A DNA stretch of 64,000 nucleotides from Gammaproteobacteria bacterium RIFCSPHIGHO2_12_FULL_35_23 (GTDB taxonomy: Bacteria > Pseudomonadota > Gammaproteobacteria > UBA12402), in the NCBI GenBank assembly GCA_001801465.1, contig MGXT01000020.1, positions 62,001-126,000 on the forward strand, given 5' to 3'. Shown piece by piece: positions 38,186 through 47,893 of this stretch. Position 1 is the stretch's first letter. Every line of letters begins with the position of its first letter. The notes beneath the pieces were generated by a model. It ran no database searches and was not told the origin of the DNA. It worked only from the letters and a program-made list of their open reading frames with translations. The translations under genes were made by a program, and so were the position numbers.

Positions 38186-39220
38186 ATGTTGTGGGTAATT
38201 GATATTATTGATTTATTTAAGATTAAAAGATCTTTATCTGCGGCAAGAGAGTTTTTAGAGAGTGGGAAAAGAAATGGTTATGAAATTGTATTAATTGCAA
38301 GAAAATTTATTGAAACAAAGCCAATAAGAGAATTGACTGAAGAACTAGCTATTCCACTTATTATTACTAGACAGCTTATATATTATGCTGATGTGCTAGA
38401 TTTTATTAGTCGCAGTTTGAAAGGATTCAAAACTTTTTTAAAAATATTACTTAGCACAGAAATTACAGCTGAAAGAACTGTGTGCGAGAAAGTTTTTGGA
38501 GTTCTAACCATTGAGAGTAGAGAAATAATAACTGATTATAGTAAGCTTCCAGATCAAAGAGAGCTGCCCCGTTTCACTGAATTAGATGCGCTTTATTTAT
38601 CGAAAATTGAAAACATTCTATTTTTATATCCTTGTCTTGCAGAGCTTGAAACTTTTGCACAGGAGTATTATATAGAAGACTTGTTGATACCGGTCATGTT
38701 TGAAATATGTGTCAATAAAATTGCTCAAGAAAATTGGCTTGCTGTTAGAAATTGTTTAGAAATTATCTTCAAAGAAATTTTTAATTTCTCTATTGATTTT
38801 TTGAGAAAAGCTAATAGGGTGGCTAACTTTCTAGAAGAAATTAATTTAAATTATTTGCCTTTCGAGATTAGATTATATTTGCTTGATTATTATTTTTATG
38901 TTTTGCAAGTCAACGGTATCATTAAAGATTCAGGGCGATTTTATCAGTGTTTGATCAATGCTGAAGAGCCTTTTATTATCAATAGTATGATTGTTTGCAA
39001 AAGCTTATTGACGGGTTTGTCCTTAACAGATCTAACCCTATTATTAAATATTTTTGCTGATAGAGTATTTAGAAAGTTTCGAGCCTATGCGCGCCGTGAT
39101 AATTGGATTGCTGCTTTTAATTTTCAAGAAAAATATTGTTGGCGCTTAGCAGACAAGCAGTGTGTGGCAAGGCGGCTTCCCTTGATGATCATAAAATTAG
39201 CAACCAGCTTCAAATTGTGA
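38186..39220 (+). CDS. Middle fragment of a split helical protein
   Basis: A 344-residue, helical, Leu/Ile/Glu-rich frame with no recognised domain, in phase with the fragment before it across a single TGA. At about 39190 its reading stops being plausible (MIIKLATSFKL) while the -1 frame continues as LDDHKISNQLQIVKEKLLSG, leading to the HAD-like part. The single-base shift at 39185-39195 suggests one original coding sequence now broken, or less likely a programmed frameshift. Its composition is like the large helical protein at 29941. Confidence 0.5.
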   Translation: MLWVIDIIDLFKIKRSLSAAREFLESGKRNGYEIVLIARKFIETKPIRELTEELAIPLIITRQLIYYADVLDFISRSLKGFKTFLKILLSTEITAERTVCEKVFGVLTIESREIITDYSKLPDQRELPRFTELDALYLSKIENILFLYPCLAELETFAQEYYIEDLLIPVMFEICVNKIAQENWLAVRNCLEIIFKEIFNFSIDFLRKANRVANFLEEINLNYLPFEIRLYLLDYYFYVLQVNGIIKDSGRFYQCLINAEEPFIINSMIVCKSLLTGLSLTDLTLLLNIFADRVFRKFRAYARRDNWIAAFNFQEKYCWRLADKQCVARRLPLMIIKLATSFKL

Positions 39221-39846
39221 AAGAAAAGCTGCTTTCTGGCGAGAAGTTTACAAAATTATTAGCCATTGATTTTGATGGAACTTTATTTGAAGAAGGGGAA
39301 CCTAATGGGGGAAGTTATGAATATTGGCAAGAATGGTTTTTAGAGTTACAGCAAGAACAAGTAAAAGTAATTATCATTACGCAGCGAACCAAAACAATAG
39401 GTGAAGAAGCTGTGAATGCTTTTTTGTCAAGAATAAGACAAGCAGATCTACCGAGAGTATATATGGGTTGTAGTATGCCGAAAGCATTTGCACTAGAGTA
39501 TTTGCATAACATACTGGTAGCTGAAGAAAGTGATTGTGAGCTAATGGTACTGTTGGATGATACTCGTTTTGAAATTGAACAAATTGAAGCAGGTGAATTT
39601 AATGGTTTATATGGCATTCAAATCGTAATTGGTAGAGTTGCTAGCTATCAGGAATTTAAAGAAAAAATAGTTGGTGTGGCACATAGCCACTTTACTAGAA
39701 AAAAGCCGTCTACTGCGCGATTAACTTTTTGGGAAGATAGGATAGTGGGTTTATCAGATGAAGAACACGAGGCAGAGGTTTTAGGTCCTTCAGATAATGA
39801 GGGGGAAGGACTAGATCAAGCGACCTCTGTAAAAGTAAAAGCTTAG
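39136..39846 (+). CDS. HAD-like phosphatase fragment, probably C-terminal part of the split gene
   Basis: A 236-residue frame; the reliable part starts near LDDHKISNQL (39185). The HAD motif I is LLAIDFDGTLFEEGEP, motif II could be the Thr in VIIITQRT, and a later acidic motif is LMVLLDDTRFEIEQ. An acidic tail follows (SDEEHEAEVLGPSDNEGEG). The likely activity is phosphate ester hydrolysis, substrate unknown. It overlaps the preceding frame in another phase. If translated alone, ATG 39136 is the start, without an obvious ribosome site. Confidence 0.6.
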   Translation: MLALSRQAVCGKAASLDDHKISNQLQIVKEKLLSGEKFTKLLAIDFDGTLFEEGEPNGGSYEYWQEWFLELQQEQVKVIIITQRTKTIGEEAVNAFLSRIRQADLPRVYMGCSMPKAFALEYLHNILVAEESDCELMVLLDDTRFEIEQIEAGEFNGLYGIQIVIGRVASYQEFKEKIVGVAHSHFTRKKPSTARLTFWEDRIVGLSDEEHEAEVLGPSDNEGEGLDQATSVKVKA

Positions 39847-39906
39847 CAATAATGAACTTTCAGTAATTGCAAATAAGAAATAAAATTTAGAGTAATGTAT
39901 TATTTA

Positions 39907-41826
39907 TTAAATTTTAGGCACTAATGTTGATGATCCTGTGCTAAGTGTTGCCACTCCTGTAAACAAACTTTGTTTACAAGCTGATAGGCGTACAGTAGCA
40001 TTAGATCGATTAAAAAGTTCTGTTACTTTAGTAAACCAGATTCGTTTTATTTCTTGAGTTGAAAAGATCGGATCAGAGAACCGATACAAAAAGGTATAAA
40101 AGTAAATTTTAGTATCATGCAAAGAAAAAGAGATTCTAGTTAATCTTTGTAAATTATTTAACAAAGATTTTAAAATTGGTAGAGCGGTTGATTCAGTATT
40201 AAGTTCCTCGATAAATAAAGTTAGTAGTGAATTTAGCTCAGTAAAAAATTTTTGCCATTGATCGGGAGTTAGGGCAGCGTATTGTTTGGCAAAGTATTTG
40301 AAACCAGGTTTTCTTTTTTCTAAAAGAAGATATAAATGACGTAAACATTTTTTTTGTATTAGATAAATAAGTGAGTCAGGTATTGCTGAGCTGGTTATAA
40401 TTTCAATTCCTTTTTCTCTTAAAAAAAAGAAACAACTGTATTTAGAAAACTCTGGCTCTGCTATAGCAAAAAATATTAATGAATCGATATCTTTGGAACA
40501 AAATGTAAACAGCCATTTTTTAATTAAAGTATAGTAGTTTTGGCAATTGTTTACTAAAATTTGCAAAGTTTGATGGCTGAGAGTGGTAGTCAAACTAGCG
40601 AAAGAGGTGCTGTTTAATGTTGTTCTAACAGATTCAGGTTCTGAATTAGTAGATAATAAAGTTAACTGTTTTTTACAATATTCAGTAAGACGATTGAAAT
40701 CATTGGAATAATGGCAGCAGGCCTGATAAGAGTAGTTTACTATTATTTTAAGATGTCTGTTAGCGATGCCAACCATGTCTGGCAGCTCGCTTAACTCATT
40801 TTCTAATTGATCTGGCGCTAATTGTAAAAAGTGATTAATTGCAAGTTGAGGTAATTTTGAGATAAAGATATAAGTAAATGAACGTAAAGTTTGGTTTATT
40901 AAATTTGCTAGAGAAACTGTTTGTGACAATGCTTGTTTGAGAAAGCCAAAGCGCGCTAATTTGCTATGCATTTTATGCAGCATATAAACTATTGGATAAA
41001 GATCATGGTAAGGGTTTGCTTGTGGCCTAGGCTCTATAGTTTTATTAACTCGATCACGTGTCCAATAAGAGCAATTATCGGCAGTAATGCTAGCCGGCTC
41101 TCCTAGCCGATAAGAAAGGCCAAAATCAATGAAATAAATTTTGTAATGACCCTCACTTAATATTTCAATTTGAATGTTATTAAAATTTAAATCGCCATGA
41201 ATAAGTCCTTTTTCATGTAAAGTTTCTAGAGTGTCGAATATAGCAATTAATATTTTTAATTGTTTAAAATAATTTAAAGAAGCTAAATTACTTAATAGAT
41301 AATTATAAAGATTTCGGCCGGGTATTTTTTTCATTAAAATTTGGTAAGAGTAGGTATGCCCAATTAGTTGGTCTAATGATTGAGCTATTTCTGGGCGCCT
41401 GGTTAAGTCCGGTCTTTGTTGAGTAGTTAAAAATTCTTCCCGCTGTCTTTTTTGTTCAACTTCTGTTAGGGGAAATTTATAAATCTTCAAATAAGCTGCT
41501 TGATTTGGAGGGTCAGCATAAACCAAATTAAAAAATACTACCTCTAGTTCTAAATCATTTATTATGCTATTGAGTTGCACATGACTGTCAGTAAGAGTGC
41601 GATTGATAATCCCAATTTTCAGAACTAAGCCACTGGTTTCGTAGGTAATGCTGCGTAGAGGAGTGGTGGTAATCCTTAGGAGATCATAGACTTTGCCATT
41701 TCTTCCTGTTCCTTGTAGCTCGCCAATAACAAGATAATAACAGATTTCTTCTGGGCCTTGTAAAGATTGAGCAATCTTAATTTTGGTTTTTCTATCAGTA
41801 CTGCAAAGAAAATAGGTAATTGGCAT
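39907..41826 (-). CDS. Second eukaryote-like protein kinase
   Basis: A 639-residue protein. Kinase features are a glycine loop GTGRNGKVY (39-47), a lysine in VLKIGI (Lys70), catalytic loop HGDLNFNN (210-217, Asp212) and IDFG (DFG 234-236). In the tail, a unit LFTFCSKDIDSLIFFAIAEPEFSKY...IPDSLIYLIQKKCLRHL (about residues 436-500) resembles the repeats of the 1008-aa kinase, so the two are paralogs with different repeat numbers. A region of about 20 residues rich in Glu, Gln and Arg is inserted between beta strands. The tail ends AACKQSLFTGVATLSTGSSTL-like. Effector function is inference. Confidence 0.8.
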   Translation of the reverse strand: MPITYFLCSTDRKTKIKIAQSLQGPEEICYYLVIGELQGTGRNGKVYDLLRITTTPLRSITYETSGLVLKIGIINRTLTDSHVQLNSIINDLELEVVFFNLVYADPPNQAAYLKIYKFPLTEVEQKRQREEFLTTQQRPDLTRRPEIAQSLDQLIGHTYSYQILMKKIPGRNLYNYLLSNLASLNYFKQLKILIAIFDTLETLHEKGLIHGDLNFNNIQIEILSEGHYKIYFIDFGLSYRLGEPASITADNCSYWTRDRVNKTIEPRPQANPYHDLYPIVYMLHKMHSKLARFGFLKQALSQTVSLANLINQTLRSFTYIFISKLPQLAINHFLQLAPDQLENELSELPDMVGIANRHLKIIVNYSYQACCHYSNDFNRLTEYCKKQLTLLSTNSEPESVRTTLNSTSFASLTTTLSHQTLQILVNNCQNYYTLIKKWLFTFCSKDIDSLIFFAIAEPEFSKYSCFFFLREKGIEIITSSAIPDSLIYLIQKKCLRHLYLLLEKRKPGFKYFAKQYAALTPDQWQKFFTELNSLLTLFIEELNTESTALPILKSLLNNLQRLTRISFSLHDTKIYFYTFLYRFSDPIFSTQEIKRIWFTKVTELFNRSNATVRLSACKQSLFTGVATLSTGSSTLVPKI

Positions 41827-41906
41827 GGATTTAACTTGTCGTTGGTATTTAAAGTTATTATAACTAAATTATTCTTAAAATAATCTTAAAAATCGCTATT
41901 TAGCTA

Positions 41907-42968
41907 CTATTTATTTAATTGTTGGATTAGGGCCCATTTAACATGTTCTTGAACCATAGGATTGGGGTATTGTAATTTATCTTGTAAGGCTTTAACAATT
42001 AATAAGCTATAAGGGGCGTTACCTAGACCTACTGCAATATTTCTTAGCCAGCAGTCATAGCCTATGCGGCGAATAGCAGAGCCTTCCGTTTTCTTATAAA
42101 ATTCAGCTTGAGTCCAGGAGAATAAAGTTAATAGCTCAATGTTATCGAAATTATTTCTAGGTTTAAAATCATTTTCTTGACTGGAGTTAATAAACTTATT
42201 CCATGGACAAACTAATTGACAGTCATCGCACCCATAGACTCGATTGCCAATCAGTGGTCTTAGTGTTTCTGGAATAGAGCCTTTTAGTTCAATAGTTAAA
42301 TAAGAGATGCAGCGTCTGGCATCAATTTGCTTAGGGCTTAACAGTGCTTGCGTGGGACAAATAGCAAGACAAGCCTGACAAGAACCACAACGGGATTTTA
42401 CAGGCTTATCAACAGGGAGTGGTAAATCTGTAAACAACTCTCCTAAAAAAAACCAAGAACTGCCAGTCGTAGCAAGTAAATTTGTATGCTTTCCAATCCA
42501 ACCTAAACCAGCTTTCTCAGCTAAAGCCTTTTCTAAAACAGGTGCGCTGTCTACATAGACTCGATAGTTTGTGGTAGTAACCACGTTTTTAATTTTAGTA
42601 GCCAGTTGATGGAGTTTAATTTTTAGTACTTTATGATAATCACGACCTACGGCATAACGAGAGATATAAGCTTTTTTCGTATTCCTTAATGCTGCAACAA
42701 ATTTACTATTAGCTGGTAAATAGTTTAACGCCACACAGATTACCCGTAAGGTCCCAGGGAGCAGCTCCGCGGGTCTTGAACGTAATGGGCCGTGTTTAAC
42801 CATATAGTTCATTTCGCCATGAAAGCCTTTGGCTAACCAATTTTGCAGATGTTTTTCATGTTCTTGGAGATTAATATCTGCGATCCCAACCTGGTTAAAG
42901 CCTAAATCTTTTGCCCATTGTTTAATATCTATAGCAAGTTGTTGATAATTAATGGCAGTTTGTGACAT
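41907..42968 (-). CDS. queG: Epoxyqueuosine reductase QueG
   Basis: A 353-residue protein. It has the cobalamin-binding N-terminal part (LGFNQVGIADINL, GEMNYM), the conserved ISRYAVGRDYHKVLK, two Fe-S motifs CGSCQACLAICP and CDDCQLVCPWN, and a C-terminal HEAT-like segment. It reduces epoxyqueuosine to queuosine in the anticodon of tRNAs. The ATG at 42966-42968 is preferred over a TTG at 42986. It diverges from nnr over 73 bp. Confidence 0.95.
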   Translation of the reverse strand: MSQTAINYQQLAIDIKQWAKDLGFNQVGIADINLQEHEKHLQNWLAKGFHGEMNYMVKHGPLRSRPAELLPGTLRVICVALNYLPANSKFVAALRNTKKAYISRYAVGRDYHKVLKIKLHQLATKIKNVVTTTNYRVYVDSAPVLEKALAEKAGLGWIGKHTNLLATTGSSWFFLGELFTDLPLPVDKPVKSRCGSCQACLAICPTQALLSPKQIDARRCISYLTIELKGSIPETLRPLIGNRVYGCDDCQLVCPWNKFINSSQENDFKPRNNFDNIELLTLFSWTQAEFYKKTEGSAIRRIGYDCWLRNIAVGLGNAPYSLLIVKALQDKLQYPNPMVQEHVKWALIQQLNK

Positions 42969-43041
42969 AGTATAGCGATAAAGCAAATAAATAGCCTATA
43001 ATATCATAAGCTGATAAAAGTGCCGAACGGAGAATGCAAAG

Positions 43042-44508
43042 ATGAGTATGCTCTATTCACAAACCGAAATTCGAGAGTTAGAACAACTGGCTATTACCCA
43101 TGGAATTAATGCTACTGAATTGATGGCACGGGCAGGCGGTGCAACATTTGCTTTATTACAACGGCATTACAAAGAAGCCAAAGCAATTTTAATATTATGC
43201 GGTGGAGGTAATAATGGTGGCGATGGTTATGTGTTAGCAAAACTTGCACATGAAGCAGGGCTTAATATTTATGTTCGCTTTGTAGGAGACTTAAAAAAGC
43301 TCAAAGGCGAAGCGCTAAACGCTTGTAAAGCTTGTCGTAAAGCTAAAATTAATATCGCGCCCTGGGACTCAGAAGAACGGTTGGTGATTGATTTAATTGT
43401 TGATGCCATGGTGGGGATTGGTCTTAAGGGCGAACTTAAGCCAGAAATAATGCAGGTAATAGAAATTGTTAATCAGGCCGATATACCTGTTTTAGCTATT
43501 GATGTGCCATCAGGATTATTGGTTGATACTGGTGATATAGCTGGTAATGCAATTAAGGCGGATAGCACTATTACTTTTATAGGTATTAAATTAGGTATGC
43601 TAACTGCTTGTGGACCTGAATATTGTGGCGCTTTATTTAGCTATGATTTAGGGTTGCCAGAAGAACTCTTTGAACAAGTTAGCCATAGTGCTGTCGCAAT
43701 TGATTTAGAGGTATTTGAAAACTGTTTTGGGCTTAGACCTAGATCAGCGCATAAAGGTGATTTTGGGCATGTGCTTATTGTGGGTGGAGCGCCTGGTATG
43801 AGCGGTGCTCCACTATTGAGTGCTTTGGCTGCGGTAAGAGTTGGAGCTGGGTTGGTAAGTATAGCGACGCACTCTCAGCATGCTGCATTTTTAAATATTA
43901 ATAACCCAGAAATTATGTGTCATGGTGTTAGCTCTAAATATGAATTAAAAGATTTATTAGCTAAAGCCAGTGTAGTGGTAATTGGTCCGGGGTTGGGGAC
44001 TTCTGATTGGTCCAAGCAGTTATTTGAAACGGCTTTGAGTACAAATCTACCTTTAATTGTGGATGCAGATGCTTTAAATTTGTTAAGTCAAGCACCTCAA
44101 AAACATGACAACTGGGTTTTAACTCCTCATCCAGGTGAAGCTGCACGTTTATTAAAAGTAAAAACGAAAACGATACAATGGGATCGTTTTCAGGCTGTAA
44201 AAAATTTGCGAAAAAAATATCATGCCATTGTAGTATTGAAGGGTTCTGGGACAGTTATTGGTAGTGAGGTAGAACCTTTAGTCTGCAGCGGTGGTAACCC
44301 TGGTATGGCCTCGGGTGGCATGGGAGACTTATTAAGTGGCGTTATTGCAGGTATTGTTGCCCAAGGTAAAGAGCTTTCTTTTGCAGCAGCCTTAGGAGTT
44401 TGTTTGCATGCCACTGCAGCTGATAAGGTGGCATTAAAAAAAGGGGAAAGAGGCTTGTTAGCCACAGATTTATTACCTTATTTAACTAAATTAATTAATC
44501 GATTATAA
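43042..44508 (+). CDS. nnr: Bifunctional NAD(P)H-hydrate epimerase/dehydratase Nnr
   Basis: A 488-residue fusion. The N-terminal YjeF_N epimerase carries ILCGGGNNGGDGYVLAKLA and LAIDVPSGLLVDTG. The C-terminal domain is a ribokinase-like dehydratase with IVGGAPGMSGAPLLSALAAVRVGAGLV, LIVDADALNLL and the GNPGMASGGMGDLLSGVIAG motif. Together they repair damaged NAD(P)H hydrates. tsaE starts at the base after the stop, so nnr-tsaE-amiB is one operon. Confidence 0.96.
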   Translation: MSMLYSQTEIRELEQLAITHGINATELMARAGGATFALLQRHYKEAKAILILCGGGNNGGDGYVLAKLAHEAGLNIYVRFVGDLKKLKGEALNACKACRKAKINIAPWDSEERLVIDLIVDAMVGIGLKGELKPEIMQVIEIVNQADIPVLAIDVPSGLLVDTGDIAGNAIKADSTITFIGIKLGMLTACGPEYCGALFSYDLGLPEELFEQVSHSAVAIDLEVFENCFGLRPRSAHKGDFGHVLIVGGAPGMSGAPLLSALAAVRVGAGLVSIATHSQHAAFLNINNPEIMCHGVSSKYELKDLLAKASVVVIGPGLGTSDWSKQLFETALSTNLPLIVDADALNLLSQAPQKHDNWVLTPHPGEAARLLKVKTKTIQWDRFQAVKNLRKKYHAIVVLKGSGTVIGSEVEPLVCSGGNPGMASGGMGDLLSGVIAGIVAQGKELSFAAALGVCLHATAADKVALKKGERGLLATDLLPYLTKLINRL

Positions 44509-44973
44509 ATGGAAAAAATATTTCAATTAAATAGTGAGCAAGCGACAGAAGTTTTAGCCAAGCAATTGGCCCAGCTTGTCTTTCAACCCTGTATTATTTT
44601 TTTACAAGGTGATTTGGGCGCAGGTAAAACTACCTTTGTTCGATATTTTATAAAAAGTTTAAATTTTCAAGGATTTATTAAAAGCCCAACTTATACTTTA
44701 GTTGAAACCTATGAATTATCACAGATGACTATTTATCATTATGATCTTTATCGATTGAAGACAGCAGCAGAATTAGAACTAATAGGGATTCGGGATTATT
44801 TTATTAAGCCTGCAGTTCATTTTATTGAATGGCCAGAGAAGGGGCTGCAATTTTTACCTAATCCAGATATTATTATTCAGTTAGCTTGGTTAGCAGATCA
44901 TAGCAGGAAAATTGTTATGACGGCCAACTCGGCATTGGGGACAGTGTTATTAACAAAGATAGCGGAAAAATGA
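44509..44973 (+). CDS. tsaE: tRNA threonylcarbamoyladenosine biosynthesis ATPase TsaE
   Basis: A 154-residue P-loop protein: Walker A FLQGDLGAGKTTFVR, then IKSPTYTLVETYEL, YHYDLYRLK and the IGIRDYF segment, all conserved in TsaE. It powers the TsaB-TsaD complex in t6A synthesis; tsaD is encoded at 26873. It abuts nnr and overlaps amiB by 4 bp (ATGA arrangement). Confidence 0.96.
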   Translation: MEKIFQLNSEQATEVLAKQLAQLVFQPCIIFLQGDLGAGKTTFVRYFIKSLNFQGFIKSPTYTLVETYELSQMTIYHYDLYRLKTAAELELIGIRDYFIKPAVHFIEWPEKGLQFLPNPDIIIQLAWLADHSRKIVMTANSALGTVLLTKIAEK

Positions 44974-46283
44974 AACTAAAGTTTACTCTATTTGTTTTGT
45001 TTATTGTATTCATGAATTCGTTGTTTTCGCTAACGCTGAATACGATTAAATTTGCTGCTAATCAGCAGTATAGTCAAGTTAGTTTTGGTTTTAATAAAAC
45101 TTTTACTTATAATCAATTTACATTAACAGGACCCGATCGTTTAGTGATTGATTTTCCAGAAGCTAAATTGAAGCTTAATCCTGCTTCTTTAAATTATTCA
45201 GATGTCTTGATCAGAGAAGTAAGGGTTGGTAATAATGGTAGTCGATTGCGCATCGTGTTTGATCTTACTACAGCTATACGATTAGTTGTATACAAAAATC
45301 AAAATAAGTTGTTTCTAGATATTTATCCTTTAAAGAGAGTTCCTATTGGTACAGTATTGCCGAATGAGCATAAAGTAATTTCTGTGACCGAGCTTAGTAA
45401 ATCTATGACCTATCGTTCAGCTATTGTGGTAATTGATCCAGGTCATGGTGGCAAAGATCCAGGCGCTACAGGTCCTAAAGGAATACATGAAAAAGATGTT
45501 GTTTGGGCTATTTCTAAAGATGTGCAAGCTAATTTGCAACAGTTTGCTTTAATAAAAGTCTATATGACTAGAACAGGAGATTATTTTGTAACACTGCGAG
45601 GTCGGTTAGCGATCGCCCGTCGATCACAGGCTGATGTATTTATGGCGATTCATGCTGATTCCTATCAAGAAAAAGATGCACATGGCGCATCAGTGTTTGC
45701 CTTATCCTTGCATGGTGCGACTAGTGAGGCAGCTAGATGGTTAGCAGACAGTGAAAATCACGCTATTTTAGGTGGTGCAAATTTTGATACCAATAGTCGA
45801 GTTGTACAATCAGTATTACTAAACTTATCTCAATCTATTACTATTCAAGATAGTCTTATTTTGGGAGCTGAGGTAGTTGGACAGTTGCGGCAAGTAACTG
45901 ATTTACATAGTCAGCGGGTTGATCAAGCCCCTTTTATGGTTTTAAAATCGCCGGATATTCCGTCCCTATTAGTAGAAACAGGGTTTATTTCTAATCCTTT
46001 TGAAGAGGCGCGGCTTAGTAATCCTAACTATCAACGTGCATTAGCCTCAGCTTTAGCATTAGGCATAGTTCAGTATCTTTATCGGTATCCACCTGATAAT
46101 TCTTTTATCGCTTTGCAGCAGCAAGGTAAATATTCAATTATCATTCACTTTCCTGAAACTTTGCAACAAGTTGCCGCTGCGTATTGGGTAAATGTTAACC
46201 GGCTTAAAGCAAGCAATCCTCAAGTAGGTAATGAGCTTAGCGTGGGTCAACAGCTAAAAATACCACCAGCACTTGTCAGCTAG
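44970..46283 (+). CDS. amiB: N-acetylmuramoyl-L-alanine amidase (AmiB/AmiC type) with AMIN and LysM domains
   Basis: A 437-residue protein with an N-terminal signal (KFTLFVLFIVFMNSLFSLTL), an AMIN domain (NQQYSQVSFGFNKTFTYNQF, LDIYPLKR), Amidase_3 core (VIDPGHGGKDPGATGPKG with zinc His, DVFMAIHADS, LLVETGFISNPFEEARL with the catalytic Glu), and a C-terminal LysM repeat (VAAAYWVNVNRLKASNPQVG). It cleaves the amide between MurNAc and the peptide during cell separation. It is probably activated by an EnvC/NlpD-type LytM factor. It is the last gene of the nnr operon. Confidence 0.92.
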   Translation: MKLKFTLFVLFIVFMNSLFSLTLNTIKFAANQQYSQVSFGFNKTFTYNQFTLTGPDRLVIDFPEAKLKLNPASLNYSDVLIREVRVGNNGSRLRIVFDLTTAIRLVVYKNQNKLFLDIYPLKRVPIGTVLPNEHKVISVTELSKSMTYRSAIVVIDPGHGGKDPGATGPKGIHEKDVVWAISKDVQANLQQFALIKVYMTRTGDYFVTLRGRLAIARRSQADVFMAIHADSYQEKDAHGASVFALSLHGATSEAARWLADSENHAILGGANFDTNSRVVQSVLLNLSQSITIQDSLILGAEVVGQLRQVTDLHSQRVDQAPFMVLKSPDIPSLLVETGFISNPFEEARLSNPNYQRALASALALGIVQYLYRYPPDNSFIALQQQGKYSIIIHFPETLQQVAAAYWVNVNRLKASNPQVGNELSVGQQLKIPPALVS

Positions 46284-46424
46284 CAAATAAATAGAGTTAT
46301 TTTTCAATAAGATAATTTTTCTAATCACTTGATAAGAAATTCTTATTTTTCTTAATTGAGGGCTTACTGTAAATTACTTATCATACAGGCTAAAACCTGT
46401 AGTAAATTCAGCAAAGAGGATTAC

Positions 46425-47867
46425 ATGGTTAAAGTCATTAAAGCTAAGGGGCTTACTACCCTAGCCTTGGTTTTATTAATTACGGGTTCGATTGATAGCA
46501 TACGAAATTTACCTGTTACAGCTTTATTTGGTAGCAGTTTAATTTTCTTTTTTATTTTTTCTGCAGTGGTATTGTTGATACCTGTTGCTTTGGTTTCAGC
46601 AGAATTAGCTTCTACTTACACAGAGCACAGTGGCATTTATGCTTGGGTTAAATTGGCTTTTGGAGAAAAAGCAGGCTTTTTTGCCATATGGTTACAATGG
46701 ATTAATACAATTGTTTGGTATCCTACTATTTTATCTTTTATTGCAGGTATTTTAGCTTATTTAATCAATCCATCGCTTGCTCAAAACAAATGGTATTTAA
46801 TTGGTGTAATATTAATAGTATTTTGGGGATTAACCTTTTTAAATTTAAAAGGTCTGCGAATTGCAGCCTGGTTTACTAGTTTTTGTGTTGTCTTAGGTTT
46901 CATTATCCCTTTAATATTAATTATGACTTTAGCGATAATTTGGATATTACAACATCATCCTTTACAAATTCAGTTTAACGTTCATTCAATTTTTCCTGCG
47001 CTTAATCATGCTCAAAATTGGATTTCTTTGACTGCTATTATGACTTCATTTTTGGGAATGGAGTTAGCTACAGTACATGTTAAAAAAGTTGACAATCCTA
47101 GTAAAACTTTTCCCAGAGCATTATTTTTCTCAGTGCTCGTGATTTTAATTACCATGATGGCTGGCTCTTTAGCTATTGCTATTACTTTGCCACACAATCA
47201 AATCCAGTTAGTAAGTGGTATTATGCAGGAATTTTCTTTATTTTTTAAAGCCTATCATCTCAATTGGTTTGTGCCGGTAATTGCTTTAATGTTATTTATG
47301 GGTAGTTTAGGTGAAATGATCAACTGGATAATTTCACCCGCTAGAGGTTTATTAGAGGCTGGGCGAAATGGATATTTGCCTGCTATATTTTTAAAAGAAA
47401 ATGATAAAGGGGTTGCTAGTAATCTACTTATTACACAGGCTATATTAGTTAGTATTTTATGCTTAATTTTTTTACTCATGCCCTCGGTTAATGGGTTTTA
47501 TTGGTTACTAACAGATCTTAGCACCCAGTTATATATGATTATGTATGTGTTTTTATTTTTTTCGGCTTGGACTATTAAGCTTAAAATGCCAATTCTTCCT
47601 AATACTTTTAAAATACCTGGCGGGAAATTGGGAATGTTGGTCGTTTGTTTATTAGGAATTATGGGTAGTAGTATTACCATAGTGGTTGGATTTTTTCCAC
47701 CGGCAAATATTAATGTTGGTGGAGTATGGCATTATGAAACAATGTTTATTAGTGGTATGCTATTCATGTGTTTGCCTGCAGCAGGTTTTTATTATTACAA
47801 ATATTGTTCTACTAGGTCACTTATCGAAATTCCAGTAGGTGACTTGGAAGAGGATCCAATTAACTAA
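46425..47867 (+). CDS. APC-superfamily amino-acid permease
   Basis: A 480-residue, roughly 12-helix transporter of the APC superfamily. The N-terminus LTTLALVLLITGSIDSIRNLP and the NSIFPALNHAQ region resemble the glutamate/GABA antiporter (GadC-like) branch, but exact specificity is not assignable. The reading frame is open from 46356; ATG 46425 is chosen because AGAGGA precedes it by 5 bp and the hydrophobic core starts shortly after. Its C-terminus is cytoplasmic and short (IEIPVGDLEEDPIN). mutL follows 26 bp later, so the two may be cotranscribed. Confidence 0.85.
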   Translation: MVKVIKAKGLTTLALVLLITGSIDSIRNLPVTALFGSSLIFFFIFSAVVLLIPVALVSAELASTYTEHSGIYAWVKLAFGEKAGFFAIWLQWINTIVWYPTILSFIAGILAYLINPSLAQNKWYLIGVILIVFWGLTFLNLKGLRIAAWFTSFCVVLGFIIPLILIMTLAIIWILQHHPLQIQFNVHSIFPALNHAQNWISLTAIMTSFLGMELATVHVKKVDNPSKTFPRALFFSVLVILITMMAGSLAIAITLPHNQIQLVSGIMQEFSLFFKAYHLNWFVPVIALMLFMGSLGEMINWIISPARGLLEAGRNGYLPAIFLKENDKGVASNLLITQAILVSILCLIFLLMPSVNGFYWLLTDLSTQLYMIMYVFLFFSAWTIKLKMPILPNTFKIPGGKLGMLVVCLLGIMGSSITIVVGFFPPANINVGGVWHYETMFISGMLFMCLPAAGFYYYKYCSTRSLIEIPVGDLEEDPIN

Positions 47868-47893
47868 TTAAATACAGGCCGAAAAGGAAGATA

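Noticed and set aside
39136..39220. Programmed -1 frameshift at 39185-39195
   Set aside because: No slippery heptamer, stimulatory hairpin or internal Shine-Dalgarno is visible; a plain indel also explains the in-frame TGA upstream.
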